This document shows, piece by piece, positions 24,360-35,879 of a stretch of DNA of 64,000 nucleotides. A model generated the notes under the pieces. That model had not been told where the DNA came from. It ran no database searches and saw only the letters and a list, made by a program, of their open reading frames with translations. Both the position numbers and the translations under genes were made by a program. The DNA is taken from contig NC_133123.1 of the NCBI RefSeq assembly GCF_033568475.1, forward strand, positions 105,587,228-105,651,227. The letters run 5' to 3'. Each line of letters begins with the position of its first letter. Position 1 is the first letter of the stretch. The stretch comes from Henckelia pumila (taxonomy: Eukaryota > Streptophyta > Magnoliopsida > Lamiales > Gesneriaceae).

Positions 24360-25606
24360 CAGCCCTCTCATGCAACTCCTCGCTTTCTCGATCTTTCCGC
24401 GTCTTGTCCAACCTCATACTCATTAATAGTATCTTCTTCACCTGTATCATTCAAGTATAGTGAGTTTAAAGACTCAACAAGCATACATATAAGTTATAGT
24501 ATACATAATAAAACTCTTAAAACATGCTTGGATAACCCTGCATAACAAATTAATTCAAATGCTTCATTTTGAGGTGATGAAATAAGTGTAAATGTGGCAA
24601 CCATTAGAGCCTTTGAGTTTTGTTATCACGGTCGTTGTACAACAAATATATAATTTTGGTACAGCTCATATCAGCCTTGTGTCAATATGCATAACGTCTT
24701 ATACCAACCTTGTGTCAATATGTTTAAACTTTCATTTTTATAGAAAGGCCATCCCCGGAGCTCATCTTGGGATACCAAATCCGTATTTGTCACCACAAGT
24801 CCACGCAAGACATCGAAATATTTATATGCATACATAACATCATTCATCATCTTAAAATCATCAAAACCTCACGAACATCATAAACCTTCATCATTGTTTC
24901 AAGAAACTTCTCTTTATGTAACATAACATTTCATTCTTTTATAGGAAAAGTAGCTTTCATGAAGAAATTATAGCATATAATACAATACTTAACTATATCG
25001 ATTCACGAGAGTCATTTTTCCGTTCTAGATGTCGACTTGTATTCAATACAACATCTTAAAAATGTTCAAAATACATTAAAATACCATAAAAATAAATTTA
25101 GAAATTTAAAATCTTAAAAAGAAAAGCTCGGGGAAAAACCCTGGGTGCCGGGGGCTCTCACCTGCGCTTGGGCTGCTGCCTACTAATGCAGGCAGCGTGC
25201 GCAGGGTGCAGTTTGTTCATAGGAAATAGCACAGGGTGCATTTTTCTGGTTTTCTTGCCTCTTTTTGGTTCTTTTCGATCCCAATTCAATCCTACTCAAT
25301 CACCCATTTATACTTATGATCAAACACATGAAAAACTTCAAAAAATTGAAGAAGATTCAACCAAAAACAACCATCTTCAAAGGATTTTCATAAAAAAAAT
25401 TACATTCAAAATACATACACCAAAAGTACTCAGATTCAAAGATCTTTGTCAAAAATCTTTAACATCTTTGTCAAAAATCTTTACACCAAAACATCAAAAA
25501 CGATTCACGTTGTTTCATAATACTACATCATGCTCATCAAAAACTCTCAAACATTCAAGGCCATATACAATACATAATCATCAATATGCAGTTTTTCATA
25601 CCAACA
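24360..25606. repeat. LTR-like or old host sequence, broken by two retrotransposons
   Basis: An AT-rich stretch with a GC-rich patch at 25140-25215 that contains an inverted repeat (GGCTGCTGCC / GCAGGCAGC). It is interrupted at 25607 by the copia element, resumes at 34613, is interrupted again at 35056 by the Tork element, and resumes at 40710. Wording and base composition suggest a degenerate gypsy LTR, perhaps minus strand, but I could not identify its ends. No coding gene is supported. Confidence 0.35.
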
Positions 25607-27452
25607 TGTTGTAGAACGCGGCGATCAGATCAATCAGGATTGATACCCGGTGCAGCGGAAGTTTAAAAATTTTATATGGAACGATTCCATAGTGGGTATC
25701 AAAACCTTACGATTAAATTGTGTGTGTAAAAATTAAATAACAATTATAAATTTTTACCTTCAATCTCGAATCGAGATTTTGGACACCAACAGATTGCTCT
25801 GCTCTTGTTGTATATCCCTGGAACTGATGGACGAACTGTTCTTCAATCAGGTCCACGAACGGATATTTAATCCCTCTGATAGATTGCACTAGAAAATCTA
25901 TCAGAAGTTTCTACGAAAAGATTAACGAATTTGATCCGTTAAACCAGACTGTAATTCAAAATTCACAGACTGAATTTTACCGAGCAGAGGGGGAAAGGGG
26001 GCGGCCACTACTGAGAGAAAATCACTAGGTTTTCGAAAAATTTGTGACCTATTGTGTTTAATTTCTGTACTGCAATAACTTATTTATAATGTAGGCCACT
26101 AACAGCTTAGGGCCCATTAGTCATAAGTTCAAGCCCGACAAGCAAAGCCCGCATGTTCAGAAATTAATATAAAATTCATCATGACTCCGATTGATAAACC
26201 GATTTCACCAATGTGCACAGAAACCATTTCTGCACCTTTTAAAGTCAAGATAAATTTTTCTGAATCCGAATTCAGTGATTTCCAAAAATGCCCATCCCTA
26301 TGTCATTTTAGGAAATCTTACTCCTCTACTCTTAAATAAGAAGTCCAACTTCTTTGTTCATTAAATTTAACTCTTTAAATTTAACTATCTCAACGGGGAT
26401 TAAAAATCCATTACTCTGTGTGACTCTCAATGGTTCAGGGATACAGCTAGCCGTGGGCTCACAACTCCTTGTGACTCGGAATAACAATTTCCGACTTGCC
26501 CATCGAATCATGGTAAGAGCGCCTAGCAACATCGCCCCATGATTCCCTAGGTATCACTGATAGTGCCTGCAAGAACCAATAGATTTTGGTTAGCGTACAG
26601 TACGGTCCCTTCATCCATATATCCCGATCGAATCAACAACCATTGGTATATCGAGAGTCGTTCGAGATTCGATAACTATGCAATACATCTTGAAGATCAA
26701 ATAGTGACATCGCATGTGTTACTAAGAAACCATTTCTTAAATCACATCATGTACTCTGGCCATAGATTCGTCACACTAATATCTCCTCAGATCGCATAGG
26801 ATATCCACACTCGCAAGTATGTGGTGAATCCTTGACAACAAAGCATCGACTCCTATATGTGTTGTAACTGTACCCAATCCCGACACGTGATGACCCCAAT
26901 AGAGTCGGTAAACGAGTCAAAGCACAGTACTAGCATATAGAGTCTCAATGATGTTTCAAATAGTAAGGACTAATGGTGTACAACCAAAACCGCGGACTTT
27001 ATCCACTCGATAAGTGATAACCACTTGGAAAGTCCGGATAGGGTAGTTCGATCATTCATCATATGAATATCCATTTGCATGCTTCGAACATCTCTATGTT
27101 CCTTACCAATGAAACATGGTACTCTGCATCGCAAATGCTAGTCTCAAACTCGAGCGATCCTTATCCTTATTATCGGACGGCTCAATCGACTAGGAACAGT
27201 TTAGAATATACAGTGACTATAAGATGTGTTTCATGATAGAAATCCCCATGTTCTACCACATCTTACATACACTATAGTATATTCAAGGTCTTTATCAAAA
27301 CAACAATAGTATATCACAATATAACAATATGAAGAAAGATAAAGTCATTGCCATTAATAAAAGTGTAAATTATATTAAACAAAAGATTGTTTATACAAAG
27401 AGTCATCAAAGCCCTTAGCCACAAGTTGGCTCACCGGGCACCCACTCTTTCA
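25607..27452 (-). repeat. 3' LTR of the TAR/Angela-like element
   Basis: 1846 bp; on the plus strand it begins TGTTGTAGAACGCGG and ends CACCCACTCTTTCA. It contains a block around 26418-26580 (CTCAATGGTTCAGG; GCGCCTAGCAACATCG) that recurs in the solo LTR at 59372-61532. The adjoining CAAGTGGGAGAT (minus strand, 27453-27464) is the polypurine tract. Confidence 0.95.
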
Positions 27453-27466
27453 ATCTCCCACTTGCC

Positions 27467-30346
27467 CTATAGCCAACTAGTCATACTACGTAGACCCATT
27501 GTTTCGCGATGTTTGTCAAATAATGGTCCTGGCAAGGGCTTAGTAAGTGGATCAGCGATATTGTCTGCAGAGGCCACTCTTTCGACAGTGATGTCTCCTC
27601 TTTCCACAATCTCCCGGATGATGTGGTATTTCCTCAGTACGTGTTTGGATCTTTTATGAGACCTTGGTTCCTTTGCCTGAGCAACGGCACCCGTGTTGTC
27701 ACAGTACACCGGGACTGGACCAACAACTTCAGGAATGACGCCCAACTCTTGGACGAAATTCCTCATCCAAACGGCCTCTTTAGCAGCAGCTGATGCTGCA
27801 ATGTATTCTGCCTCAGTGGTGGAATCCGCTGTGGTGTCCTGCTTGGAACTCTTCCAAGAGACAGCACCGCCATTGAGCATGAACACAAATCCAGAGGTTG
27901 ACTTCGAGTCATCCACGTCACTTTGGAAGCTAGAGTCGGTATAGCCTTCCAATTTTAGTTCTCTTCCTCCATATACCATGAACATATTCTTAGTCCTTCG
28001 TAAGTACTTAAGAATGTCCTTCACGGCTTTCCAATGCATTTGACCGGGATTAGCTTGATATCTGCTCGTGACACTCAGAGCAAATGCTACATCCGGTCTG
28101 GTAGATATCATCCCATACATGATACTACCTATGGCTGACGCATATGGTACATGTGTCATTTTCTCTATCTCTTCATCCGTCTTGGGACACATAGACTTGG
28201 ATAGAGAAACTCCATGACACATGGGTAGATGTCCTCTCTTGGACCCATCCATTGAAAACCGTTTCAATATGGTGTCGATGTAGGTTGATTGAGTGCGTCC
28301 TATCATTCTCTTAGATCTATCTCTATAGATCTGTATCCCTAGAATATAGGATGCCTCACCCAAATCCTTCATCGAGAATCTACCTGATAACCATATCTTT
28401 GTTGACTGCAACATCCCTACGTCATTCCCAATGAGTAGGATGTCATCAACATAAAGTACTAAGAATGTCACAGCATCCTTAACTACTTTCTTGTACACGC
28501 ATGGTTCCTTCGGGTTCTTGATGAAACCAAAATCCTTTATTGTTTCATCAAATTTCTGGTTCCAACTTCTTGGTGCTTGTTTTAGACCATAAATTGATCT
28601 CTGAAGCTTGCATACCTTATGCTTGCTTCCCATGGATGTGTAACTCTCAGGCTGCTTCATATAGATTTCTTCCTTAATGTCTCCATTAAGAAAAGCAGTC
28701 TTCACATCCATTTGCCATATCTCATAGTCATACCAAGCAGCTATGACAATAAGGATTCTTATGGACTTGAACATTGCAACTGGTGAAAAGGTTTCATCAT
28801 AGTCAACTCCTTGTCTTTGAGTATAACCTTTCGCCACCAATCGCGCCTTGTAGGTCAATACCTTACCATCAGGCCCAAGCTTTCTCTTGTAGATCCATTT
28901 ACACCCTATTGGAACAATTCCATCGGGAGAATCTACTAAAGACCAAACTTGGTTTGTATGCATCGAATCTATTTCCGACTGCATAGCTTCAAGCCATAAA
29001 TTTGAATCCGCATCAGAAATTGCTTCCTTGAAGTTTCTTGGATCACATCCAACATCGGGTTCATCTTGATCCCCTTCAAGAAGAAGACCATATCGAATAG
29101 GAGGTCTAGAAGTCCTCTCGGATCTTCTAGGTACAGGCGTGTCTATCAATGGTTCCTGAGGTGTAGGATCGTTATTTTGTATTTCGGGTTCTTCTCGAAT
29201 TTCTTCGAGTTCCATCATCTCGCCTTTCTTATCCAATAAGAACTCCTTCTCCAAGAAGGTGGCATTCCTTGAAACAAACACCTTTGTTTCAGCAGGATAA
29301 TAGAAATAATATCCGATTGAATTCTTCGGATACCCTACAAAATAACATAAGCTGGATCGACTATCCAACTTATCTCCCACTGTCCGCTTCACGTAAGCAG
29401 GACATCCCCAAATCCTCAAGTACGAATACTTAGGAGCTTTGCCATTCCATAACTCGTATGGTGTTTTGTCCACTGCTTTAGTGTGGAAGTTGTTCACGTT
29501 GTTCAACAACAATACCGCCGTTTCAAGCGCATAGCCCCAAAACGAAGGTGGAAGCTCAGTGAAGCTCATCATGGACCGAACCATGTCCAACAAAGTTCGA
29601 TTACGACGCTCCGATACACCATTAAGTTGTGGTGTCATAGGAGGAGTCCACTGAGAGAGAATCCCATTCTCTTTCAGATAGTCCAAAAACTCGGTACTTA
29701 AGTATTCTCCACCTCGATCCGATCGAAGTGCTTTAATACTTTTACCTAGCTTGTTTTCTACTTCAGCCTTGAATTCTTTGAACTTTTCAAATGCTTCAGA
29801 CTTATATTTCATTAAATATAAATACCCATACCTAGAATAATCATCAGTAAAGGTAATGAAGTAGGTGTGGCCATATTGAGTACCAACTCTAAATGGACCA
29901 CAAACATCTGTATGGATCAAATCCAACAGATTTTGACTACGCTCAGGTTTCCCCTTAAAAGGAGATTTAGTCATTTTTCCTTTCAGGCAGGATTCACAAG
30001 TAGGTAGAGAGTTAATATCAGACATATCAAACATGCCCTCTCCCACTAGCTTGTTCATCCTCCTTGAGGAAATATGACCTAGCCTAGCATGCCAAAGGTT
30101 TTCCGGGTTTTGGCTATCGATTTTTCTTTTGTTTGTTGTTGCCGGTTTATCAACATAATTTATTGGAACGTCTTTTAATTTTAAGTTATATAGATCGTTT
30201 TCAAGTTGTTCATTTCCAATCAAACATTCATTCTTGTAAATATTGCAAATCCCATTTACAAAATTGCAAGAATAACCATCTCTATCAAGCATAGAAACAG
30301 AAATAATGTTTTTAATCAAATCTGGCACAAATAAAACATCTCTCAA
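27467..30346 (-). CDS. Copia Pol: integrase, reverse transcriptase, RNase H (959 codons)
   Basis: One open frame without internal stops. Integrase zinc finger at residues 86-120 (HARLGH...CESCLKGK). Catalytic Asp near 147 (HTDVCGPF), Asp 210 (RSDRGGEYL) and Glu 246 (NGVSERRNRT). RT carries CKWIYKRKLGPDG, YGLKQAPRSW and the YVDDILLIG active site. RNase H carries DSTTEAEYIAAS and ends DNIADPLTKPL. The first codon (MRDVLFVPD) is internal to the family's polyprotein. Upstream, a one-base loss near 30350 puts the protease in another frame. Integrase and polymerase look intact, but they cannot be translated in frame from the element's own gag. Confidence 0.93.
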   Translation of the reverse strand: MRDVLFVPDLIKNIISVSMLDRDGYSCNFVNGICNIYKNECLIGNEQLENDLYNLKLKDVPINYVDKPATTNKRKIDSQNPENLWHARLGHISSRRMNKLVGEGMFDMSDINSLPTCESCLKGKMTKSPFKGKPERSQNLLDLIHTDVCGPFRVGTQYGHTYFITFTDDYSRYGYLYLMKYKSEAFEKFKEFKAEVENKLGKSIKALRSDRGGEYLSTEFLDYLKENGILSQWTPPMTPQLNGVSERRNRTLLDMVRSMMSFTELPPSFWGYALETAVLLLNNVNNFHTKAVDKTPYELWNGKAPKYSYLRIWGCPAYVKRTVGDKLDSRSSLCYFVGYPKNSIGYYFYYPAETKVFVSRNATFLEKEFLLDKKGEMMELEEIREEPEIQNNDPTPQEPLIDTPVPRRSERTSRPPIRYGLLLEGDQDEPDVGCDPRNFKEAISDADSNLWLEAMQSEIDSMHTNQVWSLVDSPDGIVPIGCKWIYKRKLGPDGKVLTYKARLVAKGYTQRQGVDYDETFSPVAMFKSIRILIVIAAWYDYEIWQMDVKTAFLNGDIKEEIYMKQPESYTSMGSKHKVCKLQRSIYGLKQAPRSWNQKFDETIKDFGFIKNPKEPCVYKKVVKDAVTFLVLYVDDILLIGNDVGMLQSTKIWLSGRFSMKDLGEASYILGIQIYRDRSKRMIGRTQSTYIDTILKRFSMDGSKRGHLPMCHGVSLSKSMCPKTDEEIEKMTHVPYASAIGSIMYGMISTRPDVAFALSVTSRYQANPGQMHWKAVKDILKYLRRTKNMFMVYGGRELKLEGYTDSSFQSDVDDSKSTSGFVFMLNGGAVSWKSSKQDTTADSTTEAEYIAASAAAKEAVWMRNFVQELGVIPEVVGPVPVYCDNTGAVAQAKEPRSHKRSKHVLRKYHIIREIVERGDITVERVASADNIADPLTKPLPGPLFDKHRETMGLRSMTSWL

Positions 30347-30900
30347 AATAACTTAAAATCGTTCTGCAAAACTAAATAAATGTCTCCTATAGCTTGGGCT
30401 TCAACTCTAGAACCATTTCCGAGTCTTAGCTGGGTCTCACCCTTCTTAAGCTTATTACTTCTTGTCATCATTTGCAACTCATTGCAAATGTGAGATCTAC
30501 ATCTGGTATCCAATACCCAAGAAGTAAAACATTTATTTCAATGTAAAACATACCCTTTGCAGTTCGCAACTGTTCGAGGTATTCCTTGCAGTTACGTTTC
30601 CAATGACCGGGTTTCTTGCAGTGATGGCAAACTTGTTTAGACTTGTCCAATTTTGTATGTAACATTTGGCCTTAAGATCATGGTCCAACCATTTCTCTAG
30701 TTCGGCCAACCTTTCGGCAGTTACATCAGTCGGGGCTATTTTCGGAGAAGCCTTTTCTAAGACTTAGAAAATCTTTTCCGAACTCAGGACATTCTTAACT
30801 TTATGGAACCATTCCGTATAGTTGCGCCAGAAAGTTTGTTTTGTTCGAGAACATGTGGATTACGAATTCATTGTAATGAAATACTGAGTTGAAACAGACA
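30347..30900 (-). pseudogene. Copia gag-protease remnant with internal deletion
   Basis: Minus-strand pieces in changing frames: an N-terminal Gag segment near 30660-30850 (EWFHKVKNVL, ERLAELEKWLDHDLK), then directly a CCHC knuckle (CHHCKKPGHWKRNC, near 30600-30645), then the protease start. Most of the capsid between the first two pieces is missing, probably some hundreds of bases. The protease motif reads D-T-R-C-R-S-H where the family has D-T-G-C-G-S-H, so both glycines have become arginine. The catalytic Asp remains, but the conserved turn is lost. Confidence 0.75.
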
Positions 30901-31059
30901 ATAATCGATGATTGTTTAATGAATTTACTAAGACATAAAATAGGCGAAATTTATTTTATGAATCTCACTCCCACTATTTTAACGATTTCACTACCCTCTA
31001 GTGAAAACGGAAAACTGTTTTCCTTAGTGAGAACATGGAGTCCAATTGACAAACTATGG

Positions 31060-31345
31060 TCCCGAATAATATCAGCCAACCATAATTTTCAAAAGGTAGA
31101 GCCCAATTGCTTCCAAAGCAACCTCCACGTGTTTACCTCATGTCCAATAAGGGCCCAATAATATGACGCCGATTATTGTGACATGTCAAGATGACCCATC
31201 AATATTAAGTTGTGATGGACGGTCGTCATGTGGATCCCCCAATAATATGAGCCGATCCCATGGGAGTTCCACCCAACTTACAACATGTGTCGATCCAATG
31301 TACAGCTTTCCGACGAACGGGCCCCCCAATAATATGAGCCGGATC
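31060..31345 (-). repeat. Diverged short repeats in the copia leader
   Basis: The core AATAATATGAGCC recurs, exact or altered, near 31066, 31157, 31240 and 31326, usually preceded by a run of C. Spacing is about 85-90 bp. It lies in the untranslated leader between primer site and gag. Role unknown. Confidence 0.65.
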
Positions 31346-32395
31346 GTATCCGCGGGTAGCATCTCATACATTGATCGTTGATGGAAGGTAGGAACATTTA
31401 AACAAATTTAAATTTCCTTTATTTATCTTGATATCAATTTTAAATCATATTTAAAATGAGGGATTTTAATTATGAAAATTTGTCTCATCATTTTTAAAAT
31501 TTTGTATGCTTGCCGGATTCACACAATTTTGTCTAAAACATGCATACAACAATAATATCACATATTATATAGGTTGATCGATTCCATTTCTATTCGACCC
31601 GTGGTTGCCAATCACGAGTCTTAGTCCAATCCTAGGCAATATGCAGTATGCAATGCAATCTTATTACATTTTGCTTCCAATTTACATTTTTTCTGTCTTT
31701 ATTGTCTGCTAGGCCCACCTCCATCTTCAAATCTTGATCTCCCACTAAATCTAATGTATTTACAATAAATAACAATGACAAGTAGGGGATATATTTTTAA
31801 GGGGTGGAAACGGGCCATAAACCAAGCCCAATTTTATTACATATGACAATTCATATTGGGCCATAAACCAGGCCCATTAATAAATCCAACAACAATAAAA
31901 ACAAATGTAAATTCCTAGCATACACCTACAAAATTGGTCATGGCAATCGATCATCCTTATCCAATAACATTTAATTCAAAATTAATTTATTGGATAACAT
32001 GTAATGACAATTTAAATTTAAAAGGATAAAATCATATTTCATACATAAAATCTTATTTTACATACAAAATCATATTTTATCTTTTTATCAAATAAAATCA
32101 TATTTTATCTATAAAATCCAATTTTATACATAAAATCATATTTTACTGAATATATCCATAAGATCATATCTTATCATCAATTGTACCAAAAATAATTAAT
32201 TTCAAAATTCAATTTAACGGATAAAATATTTAAATTTTCAAAAAATTCAAATTTATCCAAAAATCAATTTTAAAATTTTCGGACTCGAACAATTCGATCC
32301 GACGCCTCGTGGACCAATCAAAAATAATTTTCGATCGGACCAAAAATAGAATTTTAACATATTAAAATTTAATTTAAAATTAAAAAATAATTTTT
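31346..32395. other. AT-rich copia leader
   Basis: Non-coding leader of the copia element. At 32035-32180 there are several copies of a short unit built on AAAATCATATTTTA. No gene is supported. Confidence 0.6.
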
Positions 32396-32640
32396 CCGCG
32401 GGCCGCCCGGGACATTCCCGGGCTGCCCGCGCCCTAATGGGGTCGGGCCGGGCAGCGACGATCGCTGCCCTGCGCAGCGCCGTGCGCTGCCCTGGGCAGC
32501 GCCGAGCGCCGCCCTGTCGGGCCGGGCAGCGACGATCGCTGCCCTGCGCAGCGCCGTGCGCTGCCCTGGGCAGCGCCGAGCGCCGCCCTGTGCAGCGCCG
32601 TGCGCTGCCCGGGGCAGCGACCATCGCTGCCCGGGTTTTT
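32396..32640. repeat. GC-rich, hairpin-forming tandem array in the copia leader
   Basis: Two essentially identical 74-bp units (32442-32515, 32516-32589) and a partial, altered third. Each unit contains perfect inverted repeats such as GGGCAGCGA-CGA-TCGCTGCCC and GCAGCGC-CGT-GCGCTGC. The surrounding element is strongly AT-rich, so this is an abrupt island about 130 bp downstream of the primer site in element orientation. Long open frames on both strands (32253-32690, 32437-32727) result from composition and repetition, not coding. Confidence 0.95.
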
Positions 32641-32742
32641 GCCCGAAAAAAAAAAAAAAATTTATTTTTAAAATATTTATTTTGTTTCAAAAACCGAGGC
32701 TTAAAAAATTTTTGTACAATTGATTAATTTAATCGCTTGATC

Positions 32743-32766
32743 TGAGCAACCTGGCTTTGATACCAC
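32743..32766 (-). other. Primer-binding site of the TAR/Angela-like element
   Basis: The minus strand reads TGGTATCAAAGCCAGGTTG one base inside the 5' LTR. It matches the initiator tRNA-Met type site with one change (A for G). Confidence 0.88.
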
Positions 32767-34612
32767 TGTTGTAGAACGCGGCGATCAGATCAATCAGGAT
32801 TGATACCCGGTGCAGCGGAAGTTTAAAAATTTTATATGGAACGATTCCATAGTGGGTATCAAAACCTTACGATTAAATTGTGTGTGTAAAAATTAAATAA
32901 CAATTATAAATTTTTACCTTCAATCTCGAATCGAGATTTTGGACACCAACAGATTGCTCTGCTCTTGTTGTATATCCCTGGAACTGATGGACGAACTGTT
33001 CTTCAATCAGGTCCACGAACGGATATTTAATCCCTCTGATAGATTGCACTAGAAAATCTATCAGAAGTTTCTACGAAGAGATTAACGAATTTGATCCGTT
33101 AAACCAGAATGTAATTCAAAATTCACAGACTGGATTTTACCGAGCAGAGGGGGAAAGGGGGCGGCCACTACTGAGAGAAAATCACTAGGTTTTCGAAAAA
33201 TTTGTGACCTGTTGTGTTTAATTTCTGTACTGCAATAACTTATTTATAATGTAGGCCACTAACAGCTTAGGGCCCATTAGTCATAAGTTCAAGCCCGACA
33301 AGCAAAGCCCGCATGTTCAGAAATTAATATAAAATTCATCATGACTCCGATTGATAAACCGATTTCACCAATATGCACAGAAACCATTTCTGCACCTTTT
33401 AAAGTCAAGATAAATTTTTCTGAATCCGAATTCAGTGATTTCCAAAAATGCCCATCCCTATGTCATTTTAGGAAATCTTACTCCTCTACTCTTAAATAAG
33501 AAGTCCAACTTCTTTGTTCATTAAATTTAACTCTTTAAATTTAACTATCTCAACGGGGATTAAAAATCCATTACTCTGTGTGACCCTCAATGGTTCAGGG
33601 ATACAGCTAGCCGTGGGCTCACAACTCCTTGTGACTCGGAACAACAATTTCCGACTTGCCCATCGAATCATGGTAAGAGCGCCTAGCAACATCGCCCCAT
33701 GATTCCCTAGGTATCACTGATAGTGCCTGCAAGAACCAATAGATTTTGGTTAGCATACAGTACGGTCCCTTCATCCATATATCACGATCGAATCAACAAC
33801 CATTGGTATATCGAGAGTCGTTCGAGATTCGATAACTATGCAATACATCTTGAAGATCAAATAGTGACATCGCATGTGTTACTAAGAAACCATTTCTTAA
33901 ATCACATCATGTACTCTGGCCAGAGATTCGTCACACTAATATCTCCTCAGATCGCATAGGATATCCACACTCGCAAGTATGTGGTGAATCCTTGACAACA
34001 AAGCATCGACTCCTATATGTGTTGTAACTGTACCCAATCCCGACACCTGATGACCCCAATAGAGTCGGTAAACGAGTCAAAGCACAGTACTAGCATATAG
34101 AGTCTCAATGATGTTTCAAGTAGTAAGGACTAATGGTGTACAACCAAAACCGCGGACTTTATCCACTCGATAAGTGATAACCACTTGGAAAGTCCGGATA
34201 GGGTAGTTCGATCATTCATCATATGAATATCCATTTGCATGATTCGAACATCTCTATGTTCCTTACCAATGAAACGTGGTACTCTGCATCGCAAATGCTA
34301 GTCTCAAACTCGAGCGATCCTTATCCTTATTATCGGACGGCTCAATCGACTAGGAACAGTTTAGAATATACAGTGACTATAAGATGTGTTTCATGATAGA
34401 CATCCCCATGTTCTACCACATCTTACATACACTATAGTATATTCAAGGTCTTTATCAAAACAACAATAGTATATCACAATATAACAATATGAAGAAAGAT
34501 AAAGTCATTGTCATTAATAAAAGTGTAAATTATATTAAACAAAAGATTGTTTATACAAAGAGTCATCAAAGCCCTTAGCCACAAGTTGGCTCACCGGGCA
34601 CCCACTCTTTCA
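32767..34612 (-). repeat. 5' LTR of the TAR/Angela-like element
   Basis: 1846 bp, same length and ends as 25607-27452, with about 16 scattered substitutions (for example 33599-33610 and 33785). It is followed by CAACA, the second TSD copy. Confidence 0.95.
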
Positions 34613-35055
34613 CAACATACATATTATTCTTGAACGATGGTTTCGAAGACATTTAAAACTTTCCTTTATTTCGTGAGTAAGAGAGAAATCTGGATGTTGG
34701 GATGACATAGCCTTCACACGAACAACAAATCTTCTTCCAAAAAGCATGGAGATTTTTAAAAGTGAGGCTTAGGGGGAGAGAGAGAGAGAGAGGCGACGTG
34801 AAAGAGGAGAGGAACATAATTAAAAGATTCGATGCTCAATTGACCGTAAAATTCTTGGGTCGAAAGTAAGCCCAGCAACTTAAAACACTCACAACTCCCT
34901 CTAGACTTTTAAATTCAAATGCCAAACCTAACTTTTAAAATAAAAAGCTACACAGATAATATTTGAAACTTTAAAATAAAAATATGTATAAACACGCTTG
35001 CCTTAAAATTTCTAAACTTCGTTTGTAGTCTAGTCTCGACTTCCTTGATCACCGA
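34613..35055. other. Continuation of the broken LTR-like sequence
   Basis: It starts with the TSD CAACA and continues the sequence interrupted at 25606. It includes a (GA)n run at 34774-34792 and ends ACCGA just before the Tork element. No gene seen. Confidence 0.5.
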
Positions 35056-35859
35056 TGTTAGGAATCAATCAAAAAATTTGGTATTCCGAGAAAGTTAACA
35101 AGCAACACGCACAAGAACAATAATCCCAGATAAGAACACACAACTCAGATCACACACCAACTCACGCGAAAGCAAAAATAAACGACGCAAGTATTTACGT
35201 GGTTTGGCAAGGAATTTGACTACGTCCACGGGAGAACAACGCAATCACTTTATTAATCACCAACAGAACAATCCAACCTCAATCAACAGAGCTTATTATA
35301 GAGATAGACCAGAAAAACTCTTAATGCTAGAAACAGACACGATTCAAGCTATTGATACTTGAATCTTCCCGTCACAATCTACGCCCAAGTTTTCCCCTCC
35401 GAAATCTCTCATTCTTCTCTCTAAATATATTCTGAAGAATTTGATTTTCTGTTATGTTCGTTGCGGCCATCTTCCATCTGCTTATATAGAGAATTACACC
35501 GACTTTCATCTTGGGCTTTAGATCAACAGTAACTTACGGCCCAATTATAAAGTCAACATGGTCCAACCCGATAAGCCTTCATTCATCAGTCTGATCTGCT
35601 CTTGTACTTCGATCTGCATCGATATGCCTGCAAGCTTCCAGCTTTACGGAAACTCCATCTGACTTCTAACCAAGTCACAATACTCGAGAAATCTATCTGC
35701 ATGAACTCATCCGAAGACTCATCTGACCATCACATCGATCTGATCCCAATATTTGATCTGGACCATGAACTCATCTGAACACCGAGCTCATCTGATCTGT
35801 ACTATTTGATCCGATCTCTTCTCTATTCTCATCCAATCTGATAGAATCATACTTCAACA
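35056..35859 (-). repeat. 3' LTR of the Tork element
   Basis: Plus strand begins TGTTAGGAATCAATC and ends ATACTTCAACA. The adjacent minus-strand stretch TAGGTGGAGAT (35860-35870) is the polypurine tract. Confidence 0.92.
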
Positions 35860-35879
35860 ATCTCCACCTAGATTCTTTC

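Larger units (their letters stand above)
25607..34612 (-). mobile_element. Complete TAR/Angela-like Ty1/copia element with damaged gag and protease
   Basis: The 9006-bp element has 1846-bp LTRs and a perfect TSD CAACA (25602-25606, 34613-34617). Pol order is protease-integrase-RT-RNase H, defining Ty1/copia. Integrase wording (LWHARLGHISSRRMNKL, CLKGKMTKSPFKG) suits the TAR/Angela side of the family; the exact lineage is uncertain. By eye I count about 16 substitutions and no indels between the LTRs, consistent with insertion a few hundred thousand years ago. Gag has lost its centre and the protease motif is altered, so movement would need proteins from a relative. Confidence 0.95.

Noticed and set aside
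25168..25614. 148-codon plus-strand frame
   Set aside because: AT-rich, runs into the copia LTR border, and has no domain or codon signal of a gene.
32442..32640. CRISPR-like array
   Set aside because: Tandem units without unique spacers, inside a plant retrotransposon.
32253..32727. Arg/Ala/Pro-rich frames of 145 and 96 codons on opposite strands
   Set aside because: Produced by the GC-rich 74-bp tandem repeats in the copia leader; stop codons are rare there by composition.
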